Positions 47,748 to 60,024 of a stretch of 64,000 nucleotides of DNA are shown here, piece by piece. The notes beneath the pieces were generated by a model that saw nothing but the letters and a program-made list of their open reading frames with translations, ran no database searches and was not told where the DNA came from. Both the position numbers and the translations under genes were made by a program. The stretch is taken from NCBI RefSeq assembly GCF_007828045.1, contig NZ_VITN01000026.1:25859-89858 (forward strand), given 5' to 3'. Origin of the DNA: Nitrospirillum amazonense. GTDB taxonomy: Bacteria; Pseudomonadota; Alphaproteobacteria; Azospirillales; Azospirillaceae. Numbering within the stretch: the stretch's first letter is position 1; every line of letters starts with the position of its first letter.

Positions 47748-48284
47748 TCAGAACGGGATTTCGTCGTCCAGATCGTCGGCCGGCTTGCCGCCGCCGCCGA
47801 AGCCGCCGCGCGAACCGCCGCCGGAGGAGGAACCGCCCCCACCGTAGCCACCGCCACCGCCACCGTAGCTGGAGCCGCCACCGCCGCCGCCGAAGTCGCC
47901 ACCCGACTCGTAGCCGCCGCCACCGCCGCCGTCACGGCCCTCGAGCATGGTCAGCTCACCCCGGAAGGGACGCAGCACCACCTCGGTCGTGTACTTCTCC
48001 TGGCCGGACTGATCGGTCCACTTGCGGGTTTCCAGCTGGCCTTCGATGTAGACCTTGGAGCCCTTCTTCAGGAAGCGTTCGGCCACGCCGATCAGCGCCT
48101 CATTGAAGATCACCACCTGGTGCCACTGGGTGCGTTCCTGCCGCTCCCCACTGTTGCGGTCCTTCCACGTCTCAGACGTGGCGATGCGCAGGTTGCACAC
48201 CTTGCCACCGTTCTGCATGGACCTGACCTCAGGCTCCTTGCCCAGGTTGCCGATGAGGATGACTTTGTTGACGCTGCCAGCCAT
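47748..48284 (-). CDS. ssb: Single-stranded DNA-binding protein
   Basis: 178 residues. The OB fold ([20 protein letters not shown] to about residue 115, with WHQVVIFNE) is followed by a Gly/Ser-rich flexible linker and the acidic tip DDEIPF that recruits partner proteins. Start at ATG 48284. Divergent from uvrA, the common arrangement in alphaproteobacteria. A GGGCG-AAAAA-CGCCC hairpin lies in the leader. Confidence 0.97.
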   Translation of the reverse strand: MAGSVNKVILIGNLGKEPEVRSMQNGGKVCNLRIATSETWKDRNSGERQERTQWHQVVIFNEALIGVAERFLKKGSKVYIEGQLETRKWTDQSGQEKYTTEVVLRPFRGELTMLEGRDGGGGGGYESGGDFGGGGGGSSYGGGGGGYGGGGSSSGGGSRGGFGGGGKPADDLDDEIPF

Positions 48285-48595
48285 GTCCGATCCGTCCTGA
48301 ATCCAAATGGGGCGAAAAACGCCCGTCGTTGATGGGGAGAGCCTACACCGCCGTTCATATCCAATGCCACAGCCATGGTGGTCAGGACTCTCGGCATACC
48401 CAAAATATCGATCAGGGCGCCCTTTTGGGGCACCCTGCCCCCCTGTCACGAAATCGTCCGTAAGGGGGTGCATCCTGCTGTCGCCTTTTGACACGGGCAC
48501 CCCCATATTAAGGCGCTCTGTCGCCGGCTGGCCGGTGGGACGGCGCCCTACCGGCGTAATCCCCCTTGCCAGCGCCTACCCCGATCGATTATTCA

Positions 48596-48604
48596 GAACA
48601 TACC

Positions 48605-48610
<6 letters not shown>
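48596..48610. promoter_or_regulatory. LexA box on the uvrA start codon
   Basis: GAACATACCATGAAC is GAAC-N7-GAAC, the reverse complement of GTTC-N7-GTTC, the known LexA site of alphaproteobacteria. The uvrA ATG (48605-48607) lies inside it: the last spacer bases and the first base of the second GAAC make up the start codon. Position and sequence match; binding is inferred. Confidence 0.75.
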
Positions 48611-51483
<2,873 letters not shown>

Positions 51484-51487
<4 letters not shown>

Positions 51488-52176
51488 CACCCATCGTCCT
51501 GATTCCCGGCCTGCTGTGCACGGCCGAGGTGTTCGCCCATCAGGTCGCGGCGCTGTGGCCACACGGCCCCGTCACCGTGGCCAACACCCTGGCGGGCGAG
51601 ACGATGGCGGACATGGCGGCGGCCATCCTGGCCGACGCCCCGCCCCGCTTCGCCCTGGCCGGCCTCTCCATGGGCGGCTACGTCGCCCTGGAGATCATGC
51701 GCCAAGCGCCGGAACGGGTGGTGAAGCTGGCGCTGGTCAGCACCCAGGCGCTGCCCGACACGCCGGAGCAGTCGGACCAGCGCCGGGCCTTCGTCGCCCT
51801 GGCGCGCAAGGCCAGGTTCGCCAGCGTGCTGCGCCAGGCCATGGCCAGCATGCTGCATCCCGACCATCGCGATGACGACCAGTTGGCGGCGGTGAACCTG
51901 CGCATGGGCCTGACGGTCGGGGTGGAGGGGTTGGCGCGGCAGACGGCGGCCGTCATCGGCCGCCCCGACAGCCGCCCCACCCTGCCCACCATCCGCGTGC
52001 CCACCCTGGTGCTGGTGGGGGACAGCGACCCCCTGATGCCGCCGGAGCGGTCCCGCGACATGGCCGCCGCCATCCCCGGCGCCCGGCTGGCGATCGTGCC
52101 CCACTGCGGCCACGCCTCAACCCTGGAACAGTCGGAGGCAGTGAGCCAGGCGCTGGTTGAGTGGATCAGCGGCTGA
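51484..52176 (+). CDS. Alpha/beta hydrolase
   Basis: 230 residues. Nucleophile elbow GLSMGGY, oxyanion region near LIPGLLC, acid Asp in VGDSDPL and His in CGHASTLEQ make up a complete catalytic triad. It overlaps uvrA by four bases (ATGA), so it is translated with it and would share SOS induction. Cytosolic; the substrate is unknown (esterase- or peptidase-like). Confidence 0.9.
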
Positions 52177-52189
52177 GGCCGCGTCAGTC

Positions 52190-52570
52190 CTACAACAAAG
52201 TCGCCTTTGATAGCGACGCGAACGCCCGGTCGAATGTCATCAGCGTGTCGGCGCCGGCCGCATCGGCTTCGGCCAAGATGACACCATCGGCGAAATCCCT
52301 GCCTTGGCTCAGCAATGATAACCCGGTCTCCAGGGCCGGTCGGTTCACTTGGACACTTCTGGCGTCGGTCACCGTCCGTAAAGCCGCTGCGATTTCCTGA
52401 TCACCATACCGATAAAGCCGTTTGAGAACCCACGCGGTCTCGCACAGCACCTGCAGAGGGATGATCAGCGTTTCAGCATTTTCGATGGCGGCCGCCGCTT
52501 TTTGGGCCTGTGCCTCATCGTCCCAGGTCAGATAACGGACCAGCACGTTGGTGTCGATGGCGACCCTCAT
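52190..52570 (-). CDS. PIN-domain toxin (VapC-type)
   Basis: 126 residues. The acidic catalytic set of a PIN RNase is present: DTNVLVRYLTWDD at the start, E in CETAWVL, D in DFADGVILAEA and D in TFDRAF. Predicted Mg-dependent endoribonuclease. Overlaps the antitoxin gene by four bases (52567-52570), the usual order antitoxin-then-toxin. Confidence 0.92.
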   Translation of the reverse strand: MRVAIDTNVLVRYLTWDDEAQAQKAAAAIENAETLIIPLQVLCETAWVLKRLYRYGDQEIAAALRTVTDARSVQVNRPALETGLSLLSQGRDFADGVILAEADAAGADTLMTFDRAFASLSKATLL

Positions 52571-52836
52571 CCTTTGACGGCGCGGACGGCCTCGGCCTCG
52601 ACCGCCGCCTGCATCTCTTGGAGAGAGATCACGCGCTGCCCTGGCCGCCGGAGCATGCCGCGTGCACGGACAACGCTGGGACGTGCTGCGGCGGGCTGAA
52701 GTTCAACACGCCCATCAGGCAAAAAAACGACGCCGACCTTTTGGCCCGGGCGGAGCCCAAGGTGGTCAAGCACAGCCTGTTTCAGCGTGACTTGGCCCTT
52801 GGCGGTGATGGTCAGTTCCAATGCCATGGCAGACAT
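52567..52836 (-). CDS. AbrB/SpoVT-type antitoxin
   Basis: 89 residues. ITAKGQVTLKQAVLDHLGL and LRPGQKVGVVFLPDGRVEL form a swapped-hairpin AbrB DNA-binding domain. The C-terminal part (LRRPGQRVISLQEMQAAV) would wrap the PIN toxin. It represses its own promoter in known systems. ATG 52836 and 52827 are both possible starts. Upstream and overlapping with the vapC-type gene. Confidence 0.88.
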   Translation of the reverse strand: MSAMALELTITAKGQVTLKQAVLDHLGLRPGQKVGVVFLPDGRVELQPAAARPSVVRARGMLRRPGQRVISLQEMQAAVEAEAVRAVKG

Positions 52837-52899
52837 CGTCGGTAAGGCTAGGGTTGCCTTACAATAGTCCCTTTATAGACTTTGGCAAGGGGCCAGACC

Positions 52900-53541
52900 C
52901 TACCACCGCAACGCCATCCGCCCCGCCACCGCGCCGACCGCCGCCATGACGGCGATGGCGGCGCTGTACCACAGCAGCACGAAGGTCCCAGCGTCGTTCT
53001 CGCAGGCCAGGGCGTAGGCCATCGCGCCCAGGGCCCCGGCCAGGCCGCCGGCCACGGCGGCGGCGCGCACCGGCTGCGTGGGCGCGCCGTGTCGTAGCAG
53101 CAGGATCAGGGCGGCCAGAGCCGGTAGGGAGGCCGCTATGATGATGCTCATGCACGTCGGGGCGGAATAGGTGTGCAGGCCCAGATAGGAGAGGCCGGAG
53201 CGGTCGGTGGCCGCCCGGAAGGTCATGATCAGGAAGCCGGGCAGCAAAGGCGCCAGGGGCGGTAGTCCCCGCCCCGGCGCCGCCGACCTCAGCACCAGCC
53301 AGGCGCCGGCCAACGCCAGCGCACCGGTACCGGCCACCTTGAATAGGAAGGGCGCCTGCGTCGCCGCCGTGCCGATGTCCGGCCGCACACCCGCCAGAGC
53401 CAGAACCACGGCGATGGCGATGGCCAGCGACAGGGTCAGCGCCAGGACCAGCACGGCGGGGAAGGTCTCCATACGCAGGCCGGAACGGCGGCCCGCCTGC
53501 CCCGACAGCTGCGCGATCAAGGTCTCGGTCGAGCGGTTCAT
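52900..53541 (-). CDS. NrsF/DUF1109-type membrane anti-sigma factor
   Basis: 213 residues with six hydrophobic segments and a short N-terminal cytoplasmic part, LIAQLSGQAG. The family contains NrsF, which holds the ECF sigma factor SigF at the membrane in Caulobacter and releases it on stress such as chromate or cadmium. The Cys residues in the two loops (TCMSI, ACENDAG) are candidates for the sensing role. Overlaps the ECF gene by four bases. Confidence 0.85.
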   Translation of the reverse strand: MNRSTETLIAQLSGQAGRRSGLRMETFPAVLVLALTLSLAIAIAVVLALAGVRPDIGTAATQAPFLFKVAGTGALALAGAWLVLRSAAPGRGLPPLAPLLPGFLIMTFRAATDRSGLSYLGLHTYSAPTCMSIIIAASLPALAALILLLRHGAPTQPVRAAAVAGGLAGALGAMAYALACENDAGTFVLLWYSAAIAVMAAVGAVAGRMALRW

Positions 53542-54116
53542 GGCTTTCTTCCTCCCTCATCCCGTGCGGGTGGATCGGCGGCGTTCCACAGGGCCTTCAG
53601 GGCGCGGTGGAACAACACGCGGACGGAGCCCTCGCTGAGGTTCAGCCGTTGGGCCGTGGCCTGGGGCGACAGGCCCTCCACGGCCAGGGCCCGCACCACG
53701 CCCTGCTGGCCGGCCGGCAACTGGGCGATGTGACGGTCCAAATCCACCAGGGCGCGCTCCCGCTCCTCCTCCGGCGCCGCCAGGTCGTCGATGGTGAGGT
53801 CCGCGCCGCTGAGCGCCTCCCGCCGCAGCTTGCGGGCCGCGTCCAGGAACTTGTAGCGCGCGATGCCGTGCAACCAGGGCATGACGGGCCGGCTGGGGTC
53901 CCAGGTGTGCCGCTTGGTATGCAGGCCGATCAGGATTTCCTGCACGATGTCTTCCGTCTCCGCCGTGCCCAGGCCGAAGCGGCCCAGGCGGTTATGGACC
54001 ACCCGCCGGAACAGCGCTGCCGCCTCGGCCAGGAAGCGCTGATAGGCGGCGGCATCGCCACGCCGTTCCGCGCGCATCGCCGCCGCCCACCGGTCTTCCA
54101 ACGGGTCCATATCCAT
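53538..54116 (-). CDS. ECF-family RNA polymerase sigma factor (SigF-like)
   Basis: 192 residues. Region 2 has TEDIVQEILIGLHTKRHTW and MPWLHGIARYKFLDAAR; region 4 has EGLSPQATAQRLNLSEGSVR. Paired with a NrsF/DUF1109 membrane protein, a known ECF group in alphaproteobacteria (SigF of Caulobacter). Start at ATG 54116. Likely controls an oxidative- or metal-stress regulon; its target promoters were not identified here. Confidence 0.92.
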   Translation of the reverse strand: MDMDPLEDRWAAAMRAERRGDAAAYQRFLAEAAALFRRVVHNRLGRFGLGTAETEDIVQEILIGLHTKRHTWDPSRPVMPWLHGIARYKFLDAARKLRREALSGADLTIDDLAAPEEERERALVDLDRHIAQLPAGQQGVVRALAVEGLSPQATAQRLNLSEGSVRVLFHRALKALWNAADPPARDEGGRKP

Positions 54117-54271
54117 CCTTCGCCGGCGGGGGCCGGCTTGTTACAGGGCGGCGTGAAAAAGAATCAAAAAAATTTCTGTGGTGCTGTTACGCCCCGGGAA
54201 GGGCCCCCGAAGAAGGGAAAGAAGCCGTTGCGCTTCCCCTCCCCGTTCGATCTCATGCTAGGAGACCCGCC

Positions 54272-55045
54272 ATGTTTCGCAAGCTGTCCTTTGTCGCCAC
54301 CCTTGCTCTGACCACCGCCACCGTCGCCCTGCCCGCCGCTGCGGCCACCACCCCGGGGGCCCCGGCCCCCGTCCATAACATCGTGCTGGTGCACGGCGCC
54401 TGGGCCGATGGGTCCAGCTGGAACGAGGTCATCAAGATCCTGCAGGCGAAGGGCCTGCATGTCACGGCCGTGCAGAACCCGCTGACCTCGTTGGCGGAGT
54501 CGGACGCCGCCACCCGCGCCGTGCTGGCGCAGCAGGACGGTCCCACCGTGCTGGTGGCCCATTCCTGGGGCGGCACCGTGATCAGCGACGTGGGCACCGA
54601 CCCCAAGGTGACGGCCCTGGTCTATGTCGCCGCCCGCGCCCCGGATGCGAATGAGGATTTCGTGGCGCTGTCGGCCAAGTTCCCCACCATGCCCGTGCGG
54701 GCGGAGGTGCAAAACCACGACGGCATGACCGTCATCTCGGAAAAGGGCTTCCTGGACTATTTCGCCAACGGTGTCGCCCCGGCGCAGGCCAAGGCGCTGT
54801 ACGCCGAACAGGGCCCCACGGCGGCCAGCATCTTCGCCGGCCGCACCACCGCCGCCGCCTGGCATGACAAGCCCAGCTACTACGCCGTGTCCAAGCAGGA
54901 CCTGACCATCTCTCCCGACCTGGAGCGTTTCCTGGCCAAGCGCATGAACGCGGACACCATCGAGGTCGATGGCGGCCACCTGACCCTGGTGTCGCACGCG
55001 CAAGAGATCGCCGGCCTGATCCTGAAGGCCGCCGGCCAGGGCTAA
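54272..55045 (+). CDS. Secreted alpha/beta hydrolase
   Basis: 257 residues. Signal peptide (ending LPAAAATT) precedes the fold: VHNIVLVHGAWADGSSW, nucleophile Ser in VAHSWGG, Asp in the distal part and His in GGHLTLV. The ATG at 54272 has GGAG upstream. Resembles the methylesterase/salicylate-esterase-like group of bacterial hydrolases. Divergent from the sigma factor gene, so it may belong to its regulon. Predicted to be exported. Confidence 0.88.
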   Translation: MFRKLSFVATLALTTATVALPAAAATTPGAPAPVHNIVLVHGAWADGSSWNEVIKILQAKGLHVTAVQNPLTSLAESDAATRAVLAQQDGPTVLVAHSWGGTVISDVGTDPKVTALVYVAARAPDANEDFVALSAKFPTMPVRAEVQNHDGMTVISEKGFLDYFANGVAPAQAKALYAEQGPTAASIFAGRTTAAAWHDKPSYYAVSKQDLTISPDLERFLAKRMNADTIEVDGGHLTLVSHAQEIAGLILKAAGQG

Positions 55046-55062
55046 GGTAGGATGCTGCGGGG

Positions 55063-55293
55063 TTAGCGGCTGTGATGCCCCGGCGCGTCCGGCCGCTTCC
55101 TCGGGGATTCCTGCTCATCCTCCCGCCTGTCCACGGCGGGCGTGCCTTTGGGTTGCGGCGCCTCGTGCGGGATGGGCGGGAAGATGTCCGGCGTGGGGGA
55201 GCGCGCCTCTTCGATCGCCTCCACCACCTCTTCCAGGATGATGTTGCCCAGGATGCTGCCGGTATCGGCGTCCTTGTCGGTCTTCTTGCTCAT
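55063..55293 (-). CDS. Small acidic protein, unknown
   Basis: 76 residues from ATG 55293, with AGAGG seven bases before. An N-terminal acidic helix (DTGSILGNIILEEVVEAIEE) is followed by a Pro-rich, charged disordered tail. Family not recognised. Its end lies 17 bases from the convergent alpha/beta hydrolase gene. Confidence 0.5.
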   Translation of the reverse strand: MSKKTDKDADTGSILGNIILEEVVEAIEEARSPTPDIFPPIPHEAPQPKGTPAVDRREDEQESPRKRPDAPGHHSR

Positions 55294-55366
55294 CACCGTT
55301 CCTCTCAAAAGGGGACATCCTTGAAATAAGGATAGGTGCCCTGGGGTTCAAAGGGGCTGAGCTGGG

Positions 55367-56047
55367 TCAGCCTTCCTTCTTCTTCCCCTGCCCGATCCGG
55401 GGTTCCGTCCCCGCCAGCAGGCGGCCGATGTTGGCGCGGTGGCGGATCCAGACCAGGACGGCGATGGCGAGCGCCAGGGCGGCTTCCGCCCCGCCGGCAC
55501 CGAAGTCGGCGGCGTCAGGCCACACCGCGGGCAGGAACCAGGCGGCCAGCGGCGCCAAGGCCAGGGCCACTAGGGCGGAAAGGGAGGAGATGCGGAACAG
55601 GATGGCTATCAGCAACCAGGTCAGGCAGGCAATGACGCCCACCGGCCAGCAGGTGGCCAGCAGCACGCCCAGCGCCGTGGCCACACCCTTGCCGCCCTTG
55701 AAGCCCAGCCACACCGGAAAAGTGTGACCCAGCATGGCGCCACCGCCCGCCACCAGGGCGGCCAAGTGCGGCGCGTCCGGCGACGGCAGGACGCTCATGG
55801 CCAGGCAGTGGGCGACGCCCACGGCGATGGCGCCCTTGCCGCTGTCCAGGACCAGGGTGGCGGCGGCCAGGGGCTTGTTGCCCGTGCGCAGCACGTTGGT
55901 GGCGCCGATGTTGCCGGAGCCGATCTTGCGGATGTCGCCATAGCCGCCCAGGTAGGCCAGCACCAGGCCGAAGGGGATGGAGCCCAGCAGGTAGCCGCCG
56001 GCCAGCGCCAGCACCAGGGGCATCAGGGGCAGCGCCGCCGTGTCCAT
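55367..56047 (-). CDS. plsY: Acyl-phosphate:glycerol-3-phosphate acyltransferase
   Basis: First step of phosphatidic acid synthesis, transferring an acyl group from acyl phosphate. The three conserved motifs are present: GSIPFG and GSGNIGATNVLRT, and GHTFPVWLGFKGGKGVAT, followed by several hydrophobic segments. 226 residues, inner membrane. The start is five bases after the pyrC-like stop, so they share an operon. Confidence 0.95.
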   Translation of the reverse strand: MDTAALPLMPLVLALAGGYLLGSIPFGLVLAYLGGYGDIRKIGSGNIGATNVLRTGNKPLAAATLVLDSGKGAIAVGVAHCLAMSVLPSPDAPHLAALVAGGGAMLGHTFPVWLGFKGGKGVATALGVLLATCWPVGVIACLTWLLIAILFRISSLSALVALALAPLAAWFLPAVWPDAADFGAGGAEAALALAIAVLVWIRHRANIGRLLAGTEPRIGQGKKKEG

Positions 56048-56052
56048 GACGG

Positions 56053-57351
56053 TCAGGCCGCCAACTGGAAGACGGTGCGGCCATCCACCAGGGTGCGCAG
56101 CACGCGGCCCTGCACCGGGTGCCTGTCGAAGCAGCTGTTCTTGGACTTGCTGTGCAGCGCCTCGGCATCCACGCGCCATGGCCGCTCGGCATCGAAAATG
56201 ACCAGGTCGGCGGCGGCACCGGTGCGCAGGCGGCCCAGGTTCAGGCTCAGCACGGCGGCGGGCTTCACCGTGACGGCGGCCAGGGCGTCCAGCAGGCTCA
56301 TGTGCCCCTTGTGCACCAGGTCCAGCGTCAGGGGCAGCAGCGTCTCCAGCCCCACGGAGCCGAAGGCCGCCTGGGCGAAGGGCACGCGCTTGGCGTCCTG
56401 GTTCCAGGGCAGGTGGTCGCTGGTGATGCAGTCGATGGTGCCGTCGGCCAGCCCTTCCACGATGGCCTGGCGATCATCCTCGGTGCGCAGCGGCGGCGAC
56501 AGCTTGAAGAAGGTGCGGTAATCGCCGACGTCCCGCTCGGTCAGGGTGAAGTACGGCGGGGCGGTGTCGCAAGTGACCTTCAGGCCCTTGCGCTTGGCGG
56601 CGCGGATGACGGCCACGGACTCGGCGGTGGAAATGTCGGCGGCGTGGTAGCGGCCGCCCGTGGCCTCCACCAGGCGCAGGTCCCGTTCCAGCATGATGAC
56701 CTCGGCCACGGCGGGAATGCCGGACAGGCCCAGCCGGGTGGCGATCTCCCCCGAATTCATGGCGCCGGTGGCCAGCCGCGGTTCCTGCGGATGCTGCAGG
56801 ATGGGGCGGCCCCAGATGCTGGCGTAGGCCAGCGCGCGCTGCATGACCAGGGCGTCGGCCACGGCCTTGCCGCCGTCGGTGAAGCCCACGGCGCCGGCCT
56901 CGGCCAGCAGGCCCATCTCCGTCAGTTCCTTGCCGCCGAGGTCGCGGGTGATGCCGGCGTAGGCGAAGACCTTCACCAGCTTTACCTCGCGCGCGCGGCG
57001 GGCGATGAACTCCAGCCCCGCCACGTCGTCGATGACTGGGTCGGTGTCGGGCAGGCAGGCCAGGGCGGTGACACCGCCGGCCGCCGCCGCCTGGCTGGCG
57101 GTCTTCAGCGTCTCGTTATCCTCGTGCCCCGGCTCGCCCACCTGGGCGCGCAGATCGACCAAGCCGGGGGCGACGCAGGCGCCTTCCGCGTCGATGGTCT
57201 CGATACCTTCCGGCACGCCGTCCCGGAACAGGCCGGGGCCGTGGTCGGCGATCTTGCCACCATCGATCAGCAGGGAGCCGCGCTGGTCCAGGCGGCTGTC
57301 CGGATCCAGCAGGCGGGCGTTCAGGATGGCGGTGCGGGCGTGTGTGGCCAT
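56053..57351 (-). CDS. pyrC: Dihydroorotase-like protein, probably non-catalytic (PyrC')
   Basis: 432 residues with the fold of type I dihydroorotase, but the metal-binding HxH is missing: residues 66-75 read DLRAQVGEPG where active enzymes have D-x-H-V-H. Some other parts remain (SDHLPWN near the C-terminus). Such proteins serve as a structural partner of aspartate carbamoyltransferase in pseudomonads and are common beside pyrB in alphaproteobacteria. The real dihydroorotase must be encoded elsewhere. Follows pyrB in the same operon, 57 bases after it. Confidence 0.85.
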   Translation of the reverse strand: MATHARTAILNARLLDPDSRLDQRGSLLIDGGKIADHGPGLFRDGVPEGIETIDAEGACVAPGLVDLRAQVGEPGHEDNETLKTASQAAAAGGVTALACLPDTDPVIDDVAGLEFIARRAREVKLVKVFAYAGITRDLGGKELTEMGLLAEAGAVGFTDGGKAVADALVMQRALAYASIWGRPILQHPQEPRLATGAMNSGEIATRLGLSGIPAVAEVIMLERDLRLVEATGGRYHAADISTAESVAVIRAAKRKGLKVTCDTAPPYFTLTERDVGDYRTFFKLSPPLRTEDDRQAIVEGLADGTIDCITSDHLPWNQDAKRVPFAQAAFGSVGLETLLPLTLDLVHKGHMSLLDALAAVTVKPAAVLSLNLGRLRTGAAADLVIFDAERPWRVDAEALHSKSKNSCFDRHPVQGRVLRTLVDGRTVFQLAA

Positions 57352-57408
57352 GGGGATGGTCCCGGAAGAGCGAGAGGCGGTGAGGCGGGGCGGAGACGGG
57401 GCGGCGCG

Positions 57409-58347
57409 TCAGGCCGGGTCGTTGCGACCGTGTTGCGTCAGCAGATCCAGGCAGGCCATACGCACGGCCACGCCCAGTTCCACCTGCTGCAGGATGACGC
57501 TGCGGTTGATGTCGTCGGCCACCAGGCTGTCGATCTCCACCCCGCGGTTCATGGGGCCGGGATGCATGATCAGGGCGTCCGGCTTGGCCGCCGCCAGCTT
57601 CTCATAATCCAGGCCGAAGAAGCGGTAGTACTCCCGCACCGAGGGGACGAACTGGCCCTGCATGCGCTCCAGCTGCAGCCGCAGCATCATGACGATGTCG
57701 GCGTCCTTCAGGCCGGTGGCCATGTCGTGGTGCACCTCCACGCTCAGCTCACCAATGGCGCGGGGCAGCAGGGTGGGCGGCGCCACCACGCGCACCCGGG
57801 CGCCCATGATGTTCAGGAGCTGGATGTTGGAGCGGGCGACGCGGCTGTGCAGGATGTCGCCGCAGATGGTGACGGTCAGGCCGTCCAGCCGCCCCTTATT
57901 GCGGCGGATGGTCAGGGCGTCCAGCAGGGCCTGGGTCGGATGCTCGTGCGCGCCGTCGCCGCCTGAAATGACGGCGCAGTTCACCTTGTCGGCCAGCAGC
58001 TTCACCGCGCCCGACTCCGGATGGCGCACCACCAGCACGTCCAGGTGCATGGCGTTCAGCGTGGTGGCGGTGTCCAGCAGGGTCTCACCCTTCTTCACGC
58101 TGGAACCATCGACCGACATGTTGATGGCGTCGCCGCCCAGGCGCTTGGCCGCCAGCTCGAAGCTGGTGCGGGTGCGGGTGGAGTTCTCGAAGAACAGGTT
58201 GACCACGGTCTTGCCGCGCAGCACGTCCGACTTCTTGTTGGGGCTGCGGTTCTGTTCGACGTAGGTGTCGGCCAGATCCAGGATGGTATTGATCTGGGCC
58301 TGGCTCAGGCCTTCGATGCCAAGCAGGTGCCGGTGCGGAAAGCGCAT
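57409..58347 (-). CDS. pyrB: Aspartate carbamoyltransferase catalytic subunit
   Basis: Second step of pyrimidine synthesis. Carbamoyl-phosphate site [11 protein letters not shown], conserved [14 protein letters not shown], and aspartate-site region with HPGPMNRG. 312 residues from ATG 58347. No pyrI gene is present; holoenzyme assembly probably involves the adjacent inactive dihydroorotase-like protein. Confidence 0.96.
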   Translation of the reverse strand: MRFPHRHLLGIEGLSQAQINTILDLADTYVEQNRSPNKKSDVLRGKTVVNLFFENSTRTRTSFELAAKRLGGDAINMSVDGSSVKKGETLLDTATTLNAMHLDVLVVRHPESGAVKLLADKVNCAVISGGDGAHEHPTQALLDALTIRRNKGRLDGLTVTICGDILHSRVARSNIQLLNIMGARVRVVAPPTLLPRAIGELSVEVHHDMATGLKDADIVMMLRLQLERMQGQFVPSVREYYRFFGLDYEKLAAAKPDALIMHPGPMNRGVEIDSLVADDINRSVILQQVELGVAVRMACLDLLTQHGRNDPA

Positions 58348-58792
58348 GGGATCCCTAGGGCGGTCAGAGGGGGACGGATACGCCCCCCGCACGGGGGACG
58401 CCGCCGTATCGGGGCGGGACTATGGCCCCGCTGCCGCCAGCAGGCAAGAACGGGATGGCTGCCCGGCGGCCGACGCGGGGCGCGACCGCGCCACGGCCCG
58501 GCCCCTGCCCTTGAGCATCCGCCCGTTCAATCCCATGAGGTGCGCCTCTTACCTACGGGAAGCGATGAATTGTGACGAATAGTTATATTGGATTTGATGT
58601 AATCATTGTCGGCCACACTAAAAATGGAGGGAACACTCCCCTCGCTCGCCCCATCCGCCCAGTTAGTACTTTACTACTACTCAATTGGATTTATGCTGAT
58701 TGCCAGGAACGGGATGGCAGCCCCTGCTCCGCCCTTCCCATCGGCCGTCCAATTCGGGTGACGGATCGCATTACGGCTTTCAGGACCACCAT
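58348..58792. other. Non-coding stretch with AT-rich core
   Basis: About 445 bases between divergent pyrB and the unknown gene at 58793. The section 58560-58700 is clearly AT-richer than its surroundings and contains two ATTGGATTT repeats about 100 bases apart, so it probably holds the promoters. The open frame 58572-59012 is not accepted: its translation becomes Pro/Arg-rich and overlaps the next gene. Confidence 0.5.
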
Positions 58793-59992
58793 ATGCCGCT
58801 TGCAGTCCACGATGCGCCAGGCGCCGACCCCATGGCTTCGCCGCCGCCCCCCGCCCTGTCCCGGGCAATGCCGCTGCGCCCAGTCACGCTGGAGCCACCC
58901 CGGGCCGACGGCATCTCCCACGCTGCCGCCGACCGCCCCATTCGTGATACCGCCGCCTGGTCGGATGAGACCGACGCCCTGCACCTGCTGCCGCTGCACC
59001 TGTTGCCCTTGACCGTCAGCGGGCTGAAGCGCGCGCGCCTGGTGAAGACGGCGCGGCTGGAAACGATGGTGGAACTGTTCCGCGACGCCCGCGCCGGCAC
59101 CGGGCTCATCCAGATCGAGGGCCTGGGGCGGGAATTCGCGGCCGACAAGGCCTCGCTGGAACGCGACATGGCCTTGCTGCTGAAGCTGGGCGCCGTGGCC
59201 TCGTTCGACGTCTACTCCCTGCGCATCGAGCTGCGTGCCCTGGGCATCGCGGTGGATGAGCACCAGCATCTGGTGCTGTCCCCGGAAAAGCAGGAGGAGC
59301 TGACCCAGTACATGCAGGGCTTCACCCGCCCCTTGCTGCGCCGCGTCTATGGCGAGCAGGCGGCGCGGGTGGAGAACATGGGCGACCTGACGGCCCTGCT
59401 CTCCAGCCCCGACCGGGCGGAGACCCTGGCCAACCTGCGGCACATCGCCGGGCGGCTGGGCCTGAAGCTGACCGAGATTCCCGAATTCCTGGCGCAGTAC
59501 GGCGATATCTTCCTGTCGGTCGCCTATTTCCGCAGCTGCCGGGACGGCGCCCACGCCCTGCTGGAAGAATTCGGCCGCTGGCTGGCGGATCTGAAGCGTG
59601 CCCCCCTGGTGCAAACCGACAGCGCCGCCCAGCGCCTGATCACCACGGTGGATACCAGCCTGAACACCATCATGACCCAGCTGGAGGGCTGCTTCCGCAG
59701 CTTCGACCGCATGACGCGGCAGCTGTGGGATGATCTGTCGGCTGAGGGCTTCCAGGCCATGCGCCGTGAGATCGAGGCGCACCACACCGGCGTCGGCGCC
59801 CTGTGCTGCGGCCTGGCGGTGAAGCTGGGCGGCTGGAAGCGCGCCTTCCCCACCACCGGCCGGGGTGCCCCGGGGCAGAAGCTGGACTGGCTGCGCCAGG
59901 AAATGGTGCCGGGCCTGGCCCAGCTGGTGGAAACCGGGCTGGCCGCCAACAGCCGGCGCGCGCCCGTGGCGGCAAAGGCCCGCCCGGCCTGA
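58793..59992 (+). CDS. Conserved hypothetical cytosolic protein
   Basis: 399 residues, mostly helical and soluble, no signal peptide. After a Pro-rich start, about residues 60-130 (LPLTVSGLKRARLVKTARLE, LIQIEGLGREFAADKASLER) look like a defined domain; the rest includes SSPDRAETLANLRHIAGRLG and FRSCRDGAHALLEEFGRWLADL. I have no family for it. The ATG at 58793 has AGGA eight bases upstream; the frame stays open to 58700. Convergent with the glutathione reductase gene. Confidence 0.8.
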   Translation: MPLAVHDAPGADPMASPPPPALSRAMPLRPVTLEPPRADGISHAAADRPIRDTAAWSDETDALHLLPLHLLPLTVSGLKRARLVKTARLETMVELFRDARAGTGLIQIEGLGREFAADKASLERDMALLLKLGAVASFDVYSLRIELRALGIAVDEHQHLVLSPEKQEELTQYMQGFTRPLLRRVYGEQAARVENMGDLTALLSSPDRAETLANLRHIAGRLGLKLTEIPEFLAQYGDIFLSVAYFRSCRDGAHALLEEFGRWLADLKRAPLVQTDSAAQRLITTVDTSLNTIMTQLEGCFRSFDRMTRQLWDDLSAEGFQAMRREIEAHHTGVGALCCGLAVKLGGWKRAFPTTGRGAPGQKLDWLRQEMVPGLAQLVETGLAANSRRAPVAAKARPA

Positions 59993-60024
59993 GGTCAGGC
60001 CGGGTCACACGGCTCCGCCGTCCC

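Noticed and set aside
54117..54271. Search for a SigF-type promoter between the ECF sigma gene and the divergent hydrolase.
   Set aside because: A GTTACG element is present, but no convincing -35/-10 pair with fixed spacing could be defined by eye.
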